Below the pieces are notes generated by a model. It was not told where the DNA came from. It saw only the letters and a program-made list of their open reading frames with translations, and ran no database searches. From positions 28,655,188 to 28,719,187 of the forward strand of contig OY829654.1 of assembly GCA_963691815.1 (NCBI GenBank): 64,000 nt of DNA, given 5' to 3'. Both the position numbers and the translations under genes were made by a program. Shown here piece after piece: positions 28,401 to 38,328 of the stretch (its first letter is position 1; each line of letters begins with the position of its first letter). Source of the stretch: Echiichthys vipera. Its lineage: Eukaryota; Chordata; Actinopteri; Perciformes; Trachinidae.

Positions 28401-31400
28401 GAACACTAAGTTACAGAAATAATAGCATTATAGATATACTAGATATGCTAAATACTTATTTATTAATATGTTACCATTTTCGTTAATGAGCTTATTCACT
28501 TTTTTGTCAAAAGCTAGATGAGAAAATCTAGACCCACTCTCATACTGACCTAAATATGAAGCTACAGCCAGGAGATGGTTAGCTTAGCTTAGCATGAAGA
28601 CAGGAAATGGGGAAACAGCTAGTCTGGTTTTGTCCAAGGGTTAAAAATAAATCCTCCCAGTTTGTTTCCAGTCTTTATGCAAATATAAGCTAATTGTCTC
28701 CTATCTTTAGTTTCATGTTTAGTTGATAGACATGTGCTGGTATTAATAGTCTTGTGGAACTCTCAGCCCAATAGTGAATAACACTTTTTATACCTTTTTT
28801 TATGCTAACCCAAAAGATATTCCTTAAACATTTAATGAGAAATACAAAACCTTCTTCCCCTACAAATGACGTAAGTTGCATTAAATAGAAACTGAAACAC
28901 AATGTGCCATAAAAAAACACCTCTGCTTAGTTCAATATACTCAGGGGTTTTGCTACCAAAGCCTTACTTGGTCTGTTATGACCTGCAGCTCAGACAAGGT
29001 TTGCTAATGTTAGCTAACTTTAGCCTTTTCTGACTTCTTTTTTATCTACGTGTGCTAATGATAAACTACATTAGTTAGCATTATCATGTACTTGTCATTG
29101 CCACAGCATTACTTACTATCCGTTCACATTAAATAAAACATTTAATTTAGTTGTGAAAACTCACACTGCCGCAGTTTAGCTCCCCGCAAACCACTTTAGC
29201 ATCCTCGTTGGTCCAGGTGAAAGCACACACGGGCTGAGGCAAACTATTCACTTCAATATGAACTCCACCATAGCACCTGCTGGGTCTGTTATTGTCCATC
29301 AGAACTACTGTAATATTGTCTGTGAGAAATACAAATATAGGAACGTTTTAATATTAATTAATATCATAATATTCCAAGTGGCTCAAGATAGTGGGTGAAT
29401 AAAATAGGCTACGAATATGACTTGAAAGACTCTTTATATAAGACAAAAAAAGCTAATTTGGACAGAAAATACAACAACAATGTGCTTGTTTTGAGGTTGT
29501 TTTTGGAAAAGATGGGTGGAACATTAATTACTTGACTTACCTGTGCATGTCAGCTGTGTGCCATTGTCGTGCAGTGTGTAACTGGCACTGGCACCACAGT
29601 GCATTTGGTTGCACCATTCATCAGGACTGGTTGTGTCGTTTATAACAGGATTCCATTTGTCATCTTCCTCTTTTTCCAGCCACCCAGAACACGCATTTGG
29701 TTCGTCTCCTATGAGTCGCAGTCTCTCATAACCTGTTTATGAACCCTTTTCTTAATTCACAGACGTGTTGCAACACTTGAGTAAACGTAAACTGTATTTT
29801 CATTGGACATATGTGCGTGTTACCTGTGCATTCGACAGAAGCAGGACTTTTGCATGATGGTGATTCCTGAGGGGCGCACTGCCACGGGTGATCTTCAATG
29901 CCTGAACACTTGATCGACATCTTTCTTGAGGTTGGGAATCTTTTCCAAACCATCCATGGTTTCTGAGGAATCTCTTTGGATGTTCCACACTTGAGGAGTT
30001 TACACACAAGATTGGCTGCTTCTTTTCCTTTATGAGAGGAATCATATATCATTGATTGATTGGTTTATTGGTTGGTTGATTGATTGATTGATTGGTTGGT
30101 TGGTTGGTTGATTGATTGGTTGCATAAATAATAGGCCCAGCCCAAATAGGCCTACAAGACAACATTAATTAAAAAGAAACAAATAGTCCTTTTTCCTAGC
30201 TTTAGAAAGTAAATAAGGATTTAAGGATATTTGGAATAATTTTGTTCAATGAGTTAATAAGAAGTTTTGTCTGTGGTGTAAATCTCACAGTTCTCCATGG
30301 TGTGCAGAGCTTCATGCTGTTTTTGCAGAAGCTGACTTACAAAATACAGTATGTATAGTAATAGTTGATCATGCAGCATGAACACAATTAGAGGAAAGCT
30401 ACTTGCTAGATTTAAAGAAAAATGGTTTAAATATATCTTGTTAACCCCAAAATTATGAGTATACAGTATATTCAAATCAAGCAAAGTTTTGTTTCCCTAA
30501 CCTTCCATTAGACCAAACCTATCAAGGGGTCAGAGGTCAAGTTAAGTTGCAATCCCTCCTCTGGCCATCAAGGAGGAATAAATACACATCGACGCACTAC
30601 TATCATGATCCAATATAGGGCCATTTTTTTACATTTGACTTGATCTTTGAAGTATATTTACTGCATTTGCTCTTTACATGAACAAGATGTCCTGTTTCCC
30701 ATTTCAACGCACTTGCAGCACTTAGAAAGACTGACTCTTGTTGAAGTGTGAAGAGTATGAATGATGCTTACCCCAGCCATTATCAGCACAGAAGTAACCT
30801 GGAGGCGTTTCCCCATCTGTGGAGTATTGGACAGCTCCTGCACAGTTAAATCCATCCAGGCTGATTTTAATGTTATCTAGAAGTGCAAAAACAGAAAACA
30901 GCCATTACAAATACAATCAACAGCCAACATCATCATCATCATCATCCTCATTATCATGTCATTTTCTCTATTTTGGATTATTCTTAGCAGCTATTTTGCG
31001 CAGAACTGGAGCATTTCAATGTGTGCGTTACTTCTCAACAAGAATCAAAATGAAAAAGTTCAGCCTTACGTGAACATTCAATCTTTTTCAGAGTCCCCTT
31101 TTGGTGATTGCTGATGCCCCAACCGGGATGTGAACATTTCCACAGATGACGCTCATCTCCATCGCAGTTCACTTCATTGAGCCAGACTTGGCTGATGGGC
31201 TGCAGCGCAGTCTCTGTTGAGCTCTTCACGGGTTCCCCACAGTTAATACTCCTGCACACCACCTCTTCAGCGTTCCTGTTCCAGTATTTCTCTCCAAGAT
31301 AGCCCAGTTTGTCTTCATGGTAGATTTCAATGTGGCCTTCACATGGGTTTGTTCTGTTTCCCCTTAGGATGAGCCTGTCCTCACCTGGTCACACGAGAGG

Positions 31401-33545
31401 AGGTTTGGAGAAGTATGTATATATACGTCATGGGATGTCATTTTGTTGTTTCCATGAATTTATTGGATGTGAATTTTGAGTTGTTCTTTTTTTAGTGTGT
31501 GTGTTTTTTATGTTTTTGCAGAGCCTTCTACATACTCAAGGCGCTTTCACAGTGTTTGTCACATTCACCCGTTCACACAGACATTCACACTGATGGCGGT
31601 GGACATCTATAGACCATCTAATCTAACCATTCACACCACATTTACACACCCATGCGCAGCACGGGGAGCAATTTGGGGTTCAGTGTCTTGCCCAAGGACA
31701 CCTCGAAATGTGGACCGGGGGAGGTGGGGATCGCCAGTCTCTCGAATGGAGGACGACCCACTCTCTCAATGAGCCACAGTCGCCCCTGAAGGATTCATTG
31801 GTTATTTTAAAACCAGAAATCGGACTACCATGAAACATTCCTTTTTCCATTTTTGAAACTCTCTCATGTGTTATTATTTGATAACACTGCAGCTCCAAAT
31901 TCTTAGTATTTTTTTTAATGCAAATTAAAAAAAATGGTGTTATATAGAAATTTGGGAATAATTTGGTTTCCTGGATTAGAAATCCTGTGTCATTTGTTAT
32001 AAATTATAGTAAAAGAATAGAAAGACAGATTCATTAGATCCAAGTACTGCACGTATTTATTCAGTACATAATGTTACAAACTGTATTCCCCTGTATTGCT
32101 AATAATATATTTATGTTTACACATTTTCCCTTAATAGAAAACTATTCGGGGGGGGGGGGACCTGATATTGATATGTACACAAAATTATAAAATGGAGACA
32201 CAGCTTTTTCTAAGTTTTGGTATTTTTTAATGGTCATAACATCTTGTTTTGTTATTTCTACTTTACCTTTCTATTTCTTCTCTTTCTCTGTTGTATTTAA
32301 AGTAATTTTGCAAATTCTGAAATTTCGCAGAACAGTCAGCTGATTGTGGCACCACTTTGATTTCATTAGGAATTATCTGTGGGTGCTGCAGCTTCCAAAG
32401 TTACATCAAAATAGTTGTTTTATTTCAACCCATTGAAAATGATTGAATCCAAAATTATTTTAGATTCCTACAAATTTGATTCATAAAAAGGTTTGCCAAA
32501 AGTGCAAAAGTATCCTGACATAACTTCTACATAAATCAAACGTACCCTGACACTTACATGATATTAATTATTTATCAGGCAGAGGACGCGTGGAATGACT
32601 ATTGTTCATTTTCATACGTTTTTAAATCTGAAATGTTCACTGATTTCATAATAAAAAAATAATATGCATGGGATTTCTCTCTACACATCAGGGTATTTCC
32701 ACATGATTAAAATACATTTTTAGTTTGTTACCCTAGCAAATAATTTAATATTATTATTTTTTTTGTTTACATTTTATGGTCTAACATAACATAGCATAAC
32801 ACAAGACTACGACATAAAACAATACAAATACAACAATAACAGTTGATGCGTCAGGGGAGCACAAATCAACATTTCAAAAAGGTATTCATTTATTTCTCGA
32901 TGAGTATTAAATCAAAGTTTCATTGTTCTCAAGGAAGGGGGGGGGGAGGAAAATACAGAGCCTGATGCTTTTTTTTATTATTCTCTTTCCTCTACATATT
33001 CCCGAACAGAAGTCCATAAGTTGTTTAGACCATTATCTCTGTAGGATTTCAGCAGGGGAACGGCTGCTTTCTCCATCGTTATCAGATCTGTAAAATCCTT
33101 TAGCCAGTGATCTTAATTGATGTTGACAATAGTGTAAGGATGTTTTTTTCTGATTGTGGAACTGTAGGATTATCTCAATTTTAAAATCTTGATTATAAAA
33201 AGAAACAAAAGTGAAAACCCTCAAACATTACATGAATAAACTGCTAGATTGTTTTGCTATAATGCTGCTTACAGACGTAATAATTACTACCTACTACCTT
33301 TTCATGTTTGCTTTCACATTAAGGAAAAAAAAAAATAAATATAATTTGCAGATTGAGCAAGACATTTCCTGCAGCACCCGCACGTGCCCTTCCAAAAACA
33401 CCTATCTTATATAAAATAGTGTACGTCAGATTAGAAATACCGTCCAGTTTGAGTTAGTGACGAGCAAGCAGAGATGAATCCAAAAGAGTAGTTGTAACTT
33501 GCCTTCCACGAGAGCTGTGTAGAGGAGGAGAAGGAGGAACCACAT
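18295..33545 (-). CDS. SRCR-superfamily type I receptor, CD5/CD6/CD163/WC1-like (19 exons, 1282 aa)
   Basis: Nineteen exons on the minus strand join in frame (3849 nt including the stop), almost all at phase-1 boundaries. Order: signal peptide MWFLLLLLYTALVEG (residues 1-15); eleven SRCR modules at 15-119, 120-222, 223-286, 287-387, 388-493, 494-594, 595-691, 692-792, 793-889, 890-981 and 982-1079; a proline-rich stalk and transmembrane helix (SIILGVGFLLVLVILIVVF, about 1098-1117); then a cytoplasmic tail with DYDDV, PYDDI and NYDDI. The recurring VCR.L.CG core and C-terminal V.C pair identify SRCR modules. Several NxS/T sequons fit an extracellular glycoprotein. Family members are leukocyte receptors whose tail tyrosines are phosphorylated, so a role in ligand recognition and signalling at the cell surface is inferred. 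A TATA box precedes exon 1. I do not recognise a one-to-one orthologue. Introns contain retroposons and hAT relics; none breaks an exon. Confidence 0.88.
18612..18779 (-). CDS. SRCR receptor exon 18: cytoplasmic exon
   Basis: Acceptor GCATGCAG. It encodes SSLPYDDIDVVVEAQPLI and GDNYINEAALNQ. It holds the second YDD(I/V) motif and an NYINE motif fitting the pYxN preference of Grb2-type SH2 domains. The donor is GTGAAG, a weak site. Read-through would add SEGKF and stop at TGA. Confidence 0.8.
19198..19293 (-). CDS. SRCR receptor exon 17: cytoplasmic exon
   Basis: Acceptor GATGTAG, donor GTGAGT, phase 1 to 1. It encodes RKLSSQEVEFESGDYDDVTG and then KTNEMKDLSHG. It carries the first YDD(I/V) motif. 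Confidence 0.82.
19378..19452. repeat. (AT)n microsatellite
   Basis: About 75 bp of alternating AT in the intron between receptor exons 16 and 17. Confidence 0.97.
19729..20091 (-). mobile_element. LINE 3' fragment with 13-bp target duplication
   Basis: CACTAATATAACT occurs at 19716-19728 and again at 20092-20104, showing target-primed insertion. The minus strand encodes an open 115-codon tail (from MTERRRSRVQAAEMESVRSS) with LRGFGHLVRM and GRPRTRWRD, a pattern common at the C-terminus of fish non-LTR reverse transcriptases. It is 5'-truncated and lies in the intron between receptor exons 16 and 17, in the gene's own orientation. Confidence 0.82.
20427..20585 (-). CDS. SRCR receptor exon 16: stalk and transmembrane helix
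   Basis: Acceptor TGATTTCAG, donor GTGAGT. It encodes HEDKPIEPPPPPKSPL, then a ~20-residue hydrophobic helix (SIILGVGFLLVLVILIVVF), then the basic stop-transfer RICIVKKAKN. This gives a type I orientation with a proline-rich juxtamembrane stalk. Confidence 0.93.
20794..20902 (-). CDS. SRCR receptor exon 15: second half of module 11
   Basis: Phase 0 start after TTTCAAG, phase 1 end at GTAAAC. It encodes VDLETTLDCLKDCRDPKYC through AVIYCYG. It is cysteine-rich and less like other modules; with exon 14 the module holds nine cysteines, an odd number. Confidence 0.8.
21095..21279 (-). CDS. SRCR receptor exon 14: first half of module 11
   Basis: Acceptor TTTTACAG, donor GTAAAT in phase 0. It encodes KVQFNTTEKCGGQIEVKYRD through LCVQLGCSGHNAGKP. 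The module is split between two exons. Confidence 0.85.
21401..21664 (-). mobile_element. SINE-like family A copy with 13-bp target duplication
   Basis: TAAAAGACAGTTA flanks the copy at 21388-21400 and 21665-21677, which supports retroposition for this family. The copy carries an internal deletion after GGGGCTGGAGCC and has an (ATTC)n-type 3' tail. It lies in the intron between receptor exons 13 and 14. Confidence 0.88.
22003..22275 (-). mobile_element. LINE 3' fragment, same family as 19729
   Basis: It shares CATCTCATCTTCA, CCCGGGCCACATTAACCAGC and GGGAGGCGCCCAGGGTTCAT with the copy at 19729. It is more decayed and has no long open frame. Confidence 0.75.
22715..22990 (-). CDS. SRCR receptor exon 13: module 10
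   Basis: Acceptor CTCTCTAG, donor GTAAGT. It encodes EPKVTLSKDCHGEVRIDD, LVCQELNCSNAIKG and KVYCVG. Eight cysteines (group-B-like), single exon. The usual CG after the core cysteine is CS. Confidence 0.85.
23285..23575 (-). CDS. SRCR receptor exon 12: module 9
   Basis: Acceptor TTATTTCAG, donor GTAAAA. It encodes RWKKMALTVDRACSGAVFVH, LCEDLKCGKFKSNKTT and LFIECQG. Six cysteines (group-A-like), single exon. Confidence 0.87.
23903..24398. mobile_element. hAT-like MITE with 8-bp target duplication and nested insert
   Basis: GTCAAGAC flanks it at 23895-23902 and 24399-24406. Ends TAGAGCCAGACCAATAT and (reverse complement of the right end) TAGGGCCTGACCAATAT form a ~17-bp TIR. A second element related to 2444-2891 starts inside it at 23949. 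It lies in the intron between receptor exons 11 and 12. Confidence 0.85.
23949..24160. mobile_element. nested copy of the 2444-type hAT-like MITE, truncated
   Basis: Begins CAGCCTGGTATCACCAAAAG and follows the 2.4-kb copy through GCGTATAATTACAACGCATT and GTGAAGGATGGCTGAAAT to ACACGCGAAAAGCTTAATAT. It lacks the left arm of the hairpin and the right terminus. Confidence 0.78.
24484..24786 (-). CDS. SRCR receptor exon 11: module 8
   Basis: Acceptor TCGTTGCAG, donor GTATGT-like. It encodes SVESRISSYRDKCSGNVEVF, QWLPVCTEAL, ICGPECGQ and GLECS. Eight cysteines, single exon. Confidence 0.87.
24952..24965 (-). promoter_or_regulatory. CTCF-type motif
   Basis: The minus strand reads CCAGGAGGTGGCAC, a good match to the CTCF core consensus. 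It lies in the intron between receptor exons 10 and 11. Prediction from motif alone. Confidence 0.35.
25237..25580 (-). mobile_element. SINE-like family A copy with adjoining (AT)n
   Basis: Reverse-oriented copy from ATTCATTCAACTTCAACC (25252) to the GGAACCTTCTTGC end; an (AT)n run at about 25237-25252 abuts its 3' end. Intron between receptor exons 10 and 11. Confidence 0.8.
25619..25909 (-). CDS. SRCR receptor exon 10: module 7
   Basis: Acceptor CCACAACAG, donor GTAATG. It encodes VNITMNLSNGCWGNVNFCVD, MCENLGCGEALNG and YVVCSG. Eight cysteines. Sequons NIT, NLS and NLT suggest glycosylation. Confidence 0.87.
26007..26309 (-). CDS. SRCR receptor exon 9: module 6
   Basis: Acceptor CTGTCAG, donor GTAATG. 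It encodes EHKVIFLKGDVPCSGMVGIE, VCRGMNCGEALSHYF and VVTCSG. Six cysteines. Sequons NET, NQS and NTT. Confidence 0.9.
26370..26855 (+). mobile_element. hAT element, internally deleted, with zinc-finger remnant
   Basis: Inverted ends CAGGGGTGTCAAACTC and GAGTTTGACACCGCTG are flanked by GTCTAGGA and CTCTAGGA (8-bp duplication, one mismatch). A + strand frame around 26565-26680 reads MENRSFQHRWEADYLFICLV and VAVTKESNM, resembling the N-terminal BED-type zinc-finger region of hAT transposases. The rest of the enzyme is gone. Intron between receptor exons 8 and 9. Confidence 0.85.
27712..28029 (-). CDS. SRCR receptor exon 8: module 5
   Basis: Acceptor GGGACAG, donor GTGAGT. It encodes DSIKVELKDGPGKCAGRLEI, VCRQLGCGNKRKSQS and VGIVCEG. 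Six cysteines. The closest match to the textbook SRCR pattern (RLEIHYEGRWQRV, VCRQLGCG). Confidence 0.93.
28177..28324 (-). CDS. SRCR receptor exon 7: second half of module 4
   Basis: Phase 0 start after CTTCCAG, donor GTGAGA. It encodes VVSRGKQFKLPGIMDNVECS, LWHCRAKRDN and YVVCAG. Together with exon 6 it makes a complete eight-cysteine module. Confidence 0.9.
28500..28710. repeat. interspersed repeat family C copy
   Basis: Shares CCAGGAGATGGTTAGCTTAG, GGGGAAACAGCTAGTC and CCAGTCTTTATGC with the copy at 16321-16700. Intron between receptor exons 6 and 7. Confidence 0.55.
29165..29319 (-). CDS. SRCR receptor exon 6: first half of module 4
   Basis: Acceptor TTCTCACAG, donor GTGAGT in phase 0. 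It encodes DNITVVLMDNNRPSRCYGGV and VVCGELNCGS. Confidence 0.88.
29541..29732 (-). CDS. SRCR receptor exon 5: shortened module 3
   Basis: Acceptor ATAAACAG, donor GTAAGT, phase 1 to 1. Only 64 residues: YERLRLIGDEPNACSGWLE, WCNQMHCG and QLTCTG, with four cysteines. The usual region between the CG core and the final cysteine is reduced to about 16 residues. Confidence 0.83.
29824..30027 (-). CDS. SRCR receptor exon 4: second part of module 2
   Basis: Acceptor CTCATAAAG, a poor pyrimidine tract but the only one keeping the frame. Donor GTAACA. It encodes KEAANLVCKLLKCGTSKEIP through SVECTG. Confidence 0.82.
30044..30122. repeat. (TTGA/TTGG)n simple repeat
   Basis: About 79 bp of ATTGATTG and GGTTGGTTG units, starting just upstream (in transcript sense) of the exon 4 acceptor. 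Confidence 0.9.
30772..30876 (-). CDS. SRCR receptor exon 3: first part of module 2
   Basis: Acceptor ACTTCTAG, donor GTAAGC, phase 1 to 1. It encodes HNIKISLDGFNCAGAVQYST through YFCADNGWG. The split of module 2 is at a different place and phase from modules 4 and 11. Confidence 0.85.
31070..31384 (-). CDS. SRCR receptor exon 2: module 1
   Basis: Acceptor TGACCAG, donor GTAAGG. It encodes EDRLILRGNRTNPCEGHIEI, VVCRSINCGEPVKSS and LKKIECS. Six cysteines, single exon. Confidence 0.9.
31505..31786 (+). mobile_element. fish interspersed repeat in intron 1 of the receptor
   Basis: Contains TTCACACAGACATTCACACT, GGGGTTCAGTGTCTTGCCCA and AGGACACCTCGA, ending CACAGTCGCCCC. I know this wording as a widespread fish repeat but cannot name the family. 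Confidence 0.5.
31787..33496. other. intron 1 of the SRCR receptor, no further gene seen
   Basis: AT-rich, with a (G)10-type run near 32150 and another near 32940. No exon-like segment is recognised. Confidence 0.5.
33503..33545 (-). CDS. SRCR receptor exon 1: signal peptide
   Basis: The ATG at 33545 encodes MWFLLLLLYTALVE plus the first base of a Gly codon. The exon ends GAAG and the intron begins GCAAGT, so the donor is GC rather than GT; every other base fits the AG/GCAAGT consensus. Phase 1 matches the exon 2 acceptor. An earlier ATG at 33561 is in another frame. Confidence 0.82.
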
Positions 33546-33595
33546 CGTCACCACAGCTCATGACCAGAGAGAGAGGCAGACGAAGGATCAGCTCA

Positions 33596-33603
33596 CTTTT
33601 ATA
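33596..33603 (-). promoter_or_regulatory. TATA box of the SRCR receptor gene
   Basis: TATAAAAG on the minus strand, 51 bp upstream of the start codon. It predicts transcription starting near 33570 and a short leader. Confidence 0.65.
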
Positions 33604-33966
33604 TTGCCAAGGATATGCCCCCCAAATGAGCTGTGGCATGCACGTGGCGCATAGTTTGACAGTAAAAGAAAACCGATTCACTCATTTATATGTTGGTTCT
33701 GGGGTGGAAAAAGATGTGTAAAACATTGTTTCAAAAATCCCAACAACCATAAATCAGTGAAGGCAGCGTACGAAATATTTACGCAATTATATTTATGTAA
33801 AAAGTCAATATGTCAACACTAAAATTCACCATGATAATGGGACAAATTTGGGGACATTAAGTGCAGTAAACGTGGATTACATGAGATTGTTAAATTAAAG
33901 ACTACCAATCTCACTTCTTACTCTATTGTGACAGATACACGGGAGGTTTTCTTTGATGAAAAATAA
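33604..33966. other. upstream region of the SRCR receptor
   Basis: Promoter-proximal unique sequence; beyond the TATA box no site is identified with confidence. Confidence 0.45.
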
Positions 33967-34113
33967 GAAGTAATATATTTCCAGAGTTTCTACAAGAAAA
34001 GTAAAGAAAAGTGAAATATAAGCAGCAAAGTATGTTGACTGTTAAATTTAGGGAAAAAAGCTCTGTAAATATGTTTGATTAATAAGGCTACGTCTGAAAA
34101 AGCATTATTGTTA

Positions 34114-34371
34114 GATTCAAGATTCAAGATTCAAGAAGATTCATTTATCCCGAGGGAAATTATTGTGCAACAGTTTCAATACAAAGGTGGGAAAGGGTCA
34201 GAGTAACAATAAGCATAAAAACATAAATCAAATCAAAATAAAGCTAACATCGGATAAATCAAGCAATGAACTAAGTGTGACAGAGTGCAACAGACATTAT
34301 GGTTTAGCGTAGGTTTATACAATATACAACAATACGCAGCGTGCAATTTAGCAGCAGATTGAAATAAAATT
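34114..34371 (+). mobile_element. retroposon with 15-bp target duplication
   Basis: AAAGCATTATTGTTA at 34099-34113 is repeated at 34372-34386. The element starts with (GATTCAA)n and ends GAAATAAAATT. It is the uninterrupted counterpart of the copy at 2393-3010. Confidence 0.85.
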
Positions 34372-34429
34372 AAAGCATTATTGTTACTTATTATTGTTTT
34401 TTTATTTACTTGATATTTCCAGAGTTTCT

Positions 34430-34552
34430 ACATCTCCCCGATCCTCGGAAACTACCACATTGTGGGTCTCACTGTGAAGTGTCCTGAGATAACTGTTGTT
34501 ATGATCTGGCACTTTAAATAAAATTGAATTGAATTTAATTTAATTTATGTGG
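34430..34552 (+). mobile_element. LINE 3' tail (L2/Maui-type wording)
   Basis: GAAGTGTCCTGAGATAACTG then ATAAAATTGAATTGAAT is a common fish LINE 3' end, also seen at 58797-58875 and 61036-61127. The clade is inferred. Confidence 0.65.
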
Positions 34553-34650
34553 GAAGAAAAGCCCGTGTGAAATATAAGCAGCAAAGTATGTTCACTGTTA
34601 AAGTATTTTTGATTAAGAAGGCTACATCTGTGAAAGCATTATTGTTATTT

Positions 34651-35029
34651 ATTATTGTTGTTTATATGATCGTTGACGGTTGCACGTTATTGTAAATACA
34701 GCCTATTTCTATTCACCTGCTAATTATTCATACTTTTCTGTCCTGCCTCGGCATTATAGGTTTCTGATCTGTGGAGCCAATAAAGCTCATTTGAATTGAA
34801 TTATTGATAAATTGCAAAGTGCATGTTTAAGTTTTATAGCTCATACATGTTCATCTTCAAAAATGTGTTTTCCTCATCCAACAAAGACTGCACTGTAAGG
34901 TTTTACTCTAAGTATTTATATGTTTATACTTTTAATTATAATGGAGACTTGCATGTATGCCCGTGAAATCAATTCCATCCATTTTTATTCTGCAAAGTCC
35001 ACAAACTGAGACCAAGAAGGTGAATCACA
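34651..35029. other. intergenic, AT-rich
   Basis: Contains another retroposon-like tail near 34734-34803 (CCAATAAAGCTCATTTGAAT). No gene is seen. Confidence 0.45.
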
Positions 35030-35206
35030 TAACAACACCTGGGGAAGACCCAGGACCAGGTGGAGAGGTTATATCTCGCCTCGGGATCCCCCAGTTAGAG
35101 CTGGTTAATGTGGCCCGGGAAAGGGAAGTTTGGGGTCCCCTGCTAAAGCTACTGCCCCGGCGACCCGACCCCGGATAAGAGGCTGCAGATGCGATGAGAT
35201 GAGTCG
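35030..35206 (+). mobile_element. LINE 3' fragment, same family as 19729, plus orientation
   Basis: Encodes RLGIPQLELVNVAREREVWG and LPRRPDPG, matching the C-terminal end encoded at 19729-20091, then GATGAGATGAG at the 3' end. Confidence 0.8.
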
Positions 35207-37326
35207 GAACTAAAGATGTTGAAGCAGTGTCTCGTTTCTATGCATCACATACTGTACGTGGAAATAACTCCTAATTAACTGCAGGTCTTCTGCAACAATG
35301 GTTGGTTTTTTTAATCAAGGCTGAAGGCTTTTCTGTTTTTATTCGGCCTATTTAAAATAAAAATAAAAAATAATTTTTTACACTGCACTGCAACTGTTAT
35401 TCTGGTATTTTACACGTTTCCTTTTCTATTCTCACAGGTTTTATTTAAAGTTCTCTTCAATGACTGTTTCAAATGCTCTTTAATGCACTTTGAATGCCTT
35501 GCTGATGAAATGTGTTATAATAATATAAATAAACCTCAAATCTGATTAAAATGTCTTTGCTTCCTATAAAATCCAACTATTTTTTTAAACACAGCCACAC
35601 AGGTGAAGACCTACATTGATTAAATGTACTTTTAATACCAATGGTTAATAATTATCATAGATGTAAAACTAAAATCTTATTTAAATTTTTTAAAACATGA
35701 CTGCTCAGCAATAATCAGTTCCCAACAATATGTGTAAAGTAAAAACTAATAAAAAATATATATATAATACTGTATTTTTGTAACTAAGGAATCGGATGGA
35801 ATGAAAAGAAAGTTTAATTTCACGTATTTAGGACAACATATTTTAAAGTTGTCTTGTAATTGATGCTAGTATGGATGGTGATCATGTTTTAAGAACAATT
35901 GTCTTCAATAAAAAAATATATTATTATTTTAAGTATGCACCCTTTAAGTAATTCTGAAGTTGTTCAATACAAAGCCTGAGCTGCACTTAACGTCCCCCAC
36001 AACAACAACCCACAATCCCGTCCTTATGGAGCCTTTTTTGTTTGTTTTAGTAAAAGTAGTGATAACACGGTGTAGAAAGTGTTGACGGCTGCAGCCTGAC
36101 GCTTGCTCTGGGTGCTGCTGCACGAGCAGCACTTGACTCGCATGATGTGGGGAAGCAGCACGTTTTCAGCTCGTTTTGCTCAGTTACATGTTTGTGTTTC
36201 ATTGGAGAGAAAGTGCATGCGCACACATCGATATATCATTTTTAGGGGCCCAACACTTTCTGTACTTATCATCTAATTCAATTTTGAAATAAAATAATTA
36301 GTGTCATATATAACAATGTACATTTGCATTCTACATTTTGCTGATGATACTTCTGTAATTCTACTTAAGTTTACTTTGAATGCAGGACTTTTACTTGTGA
36401 TGGAGTATTTTTACCTTGATGTATTTCTACTTTAATTTAAGTAAAGGAGCCCAGAGCTCGAGTAAAGCACTGTACATTTACAGTAGTTTGCTTGTGCTGT
36501 AGGTACAGTATGCAACTCCAAACATGTCTATAAAAAATCATCTTTTATTAGAAGACCTAAGCATACTCCATCAGTGAAACAAAAAAATGACTGCTCTATA
36601 TGCTCAGGTCCAGGGTCAGATTTTATTAAATGCTGTCTGGACTTACAGTTACAGGTGCAAACTGAAAAACATAACAGAGTTGCACACGGCTGCGGCTTTG
36701 TGGTTTCAGACTTCCCAGAGCTGTCAGTCAGTGAAATCAACCACTAAGTTACAAAATGCAAAACACATACTGTATTAGACTCCCAAGTGCCCTTTAATTA
36801 CTTACGTTGCTAACACTGTTTTAACTTTTCTTTCTTCTTTTGTAGCTCTCTTACCGATGTAAGACATATACCTACACTGTAACATAACACCAGTGAGATG
36901 AGCTCATACGTATTGTATATAAAACCCAAAACTTTACATTAACGGTCACATAATTGTAGTGGAGTAAAAAGTACAGGTAACACTCACACTCACACCCCGT
37001 TGTTAGCACGTATAAGCAGTACATGAACATATCATACACAGATTACATCACCATAAGAAAGTTGTAGACAGATAAGTGAATATTAATGAATATGAATTAA
37101 TTTGTCTTTTTTTGTCTAAGCTGCTCTAACAGTGACATTGCCCACAGAATATAGGGCAATATTGGCAGGTTTTACCTAAGTGAGTTACATTTTCCCCTTT
37201 TTTAAGTCACAGCCTTTTGCCTAAAATCAGTAAACAAAGTGTCTCCTTTAAAATACCTTCAAAACTCACTTAAACAATGGAAGTAGTTGCTCACTTCTCA
37301 TAGAGGACATTGTTTGCTTTAGCTAA
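35207..37326. other. intergenic, no gene seen
   Basis: AT-rich. Around 36340-36465 the text ACTTTTACTTGTGATGGAGT resembles a widespread fish MITE. Open frames near 36528-36778 are unrecognised. Confidence 0.45.
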
Positions 37327-37346
37327 GTGTCACATAGATACATTAA

Positions 37347-38328
<982 letters not shown>

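Larger units (their letters stand above)
33967..34650 (+). repeat. local tandem duplication interrupted by two retroposons
   Basis: ATATTTCCAGAGTTTCTACA and GAAATATAAGCAGCAAAGTA, then AAGCATTATTGTTA, occur in the same order at 33970-34113 and again at 34407-34650. The first copy is followed by the retroposon at 34114; the second is split by the LINE-tail sequence at 34430-34552. Confidence 0.75.
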
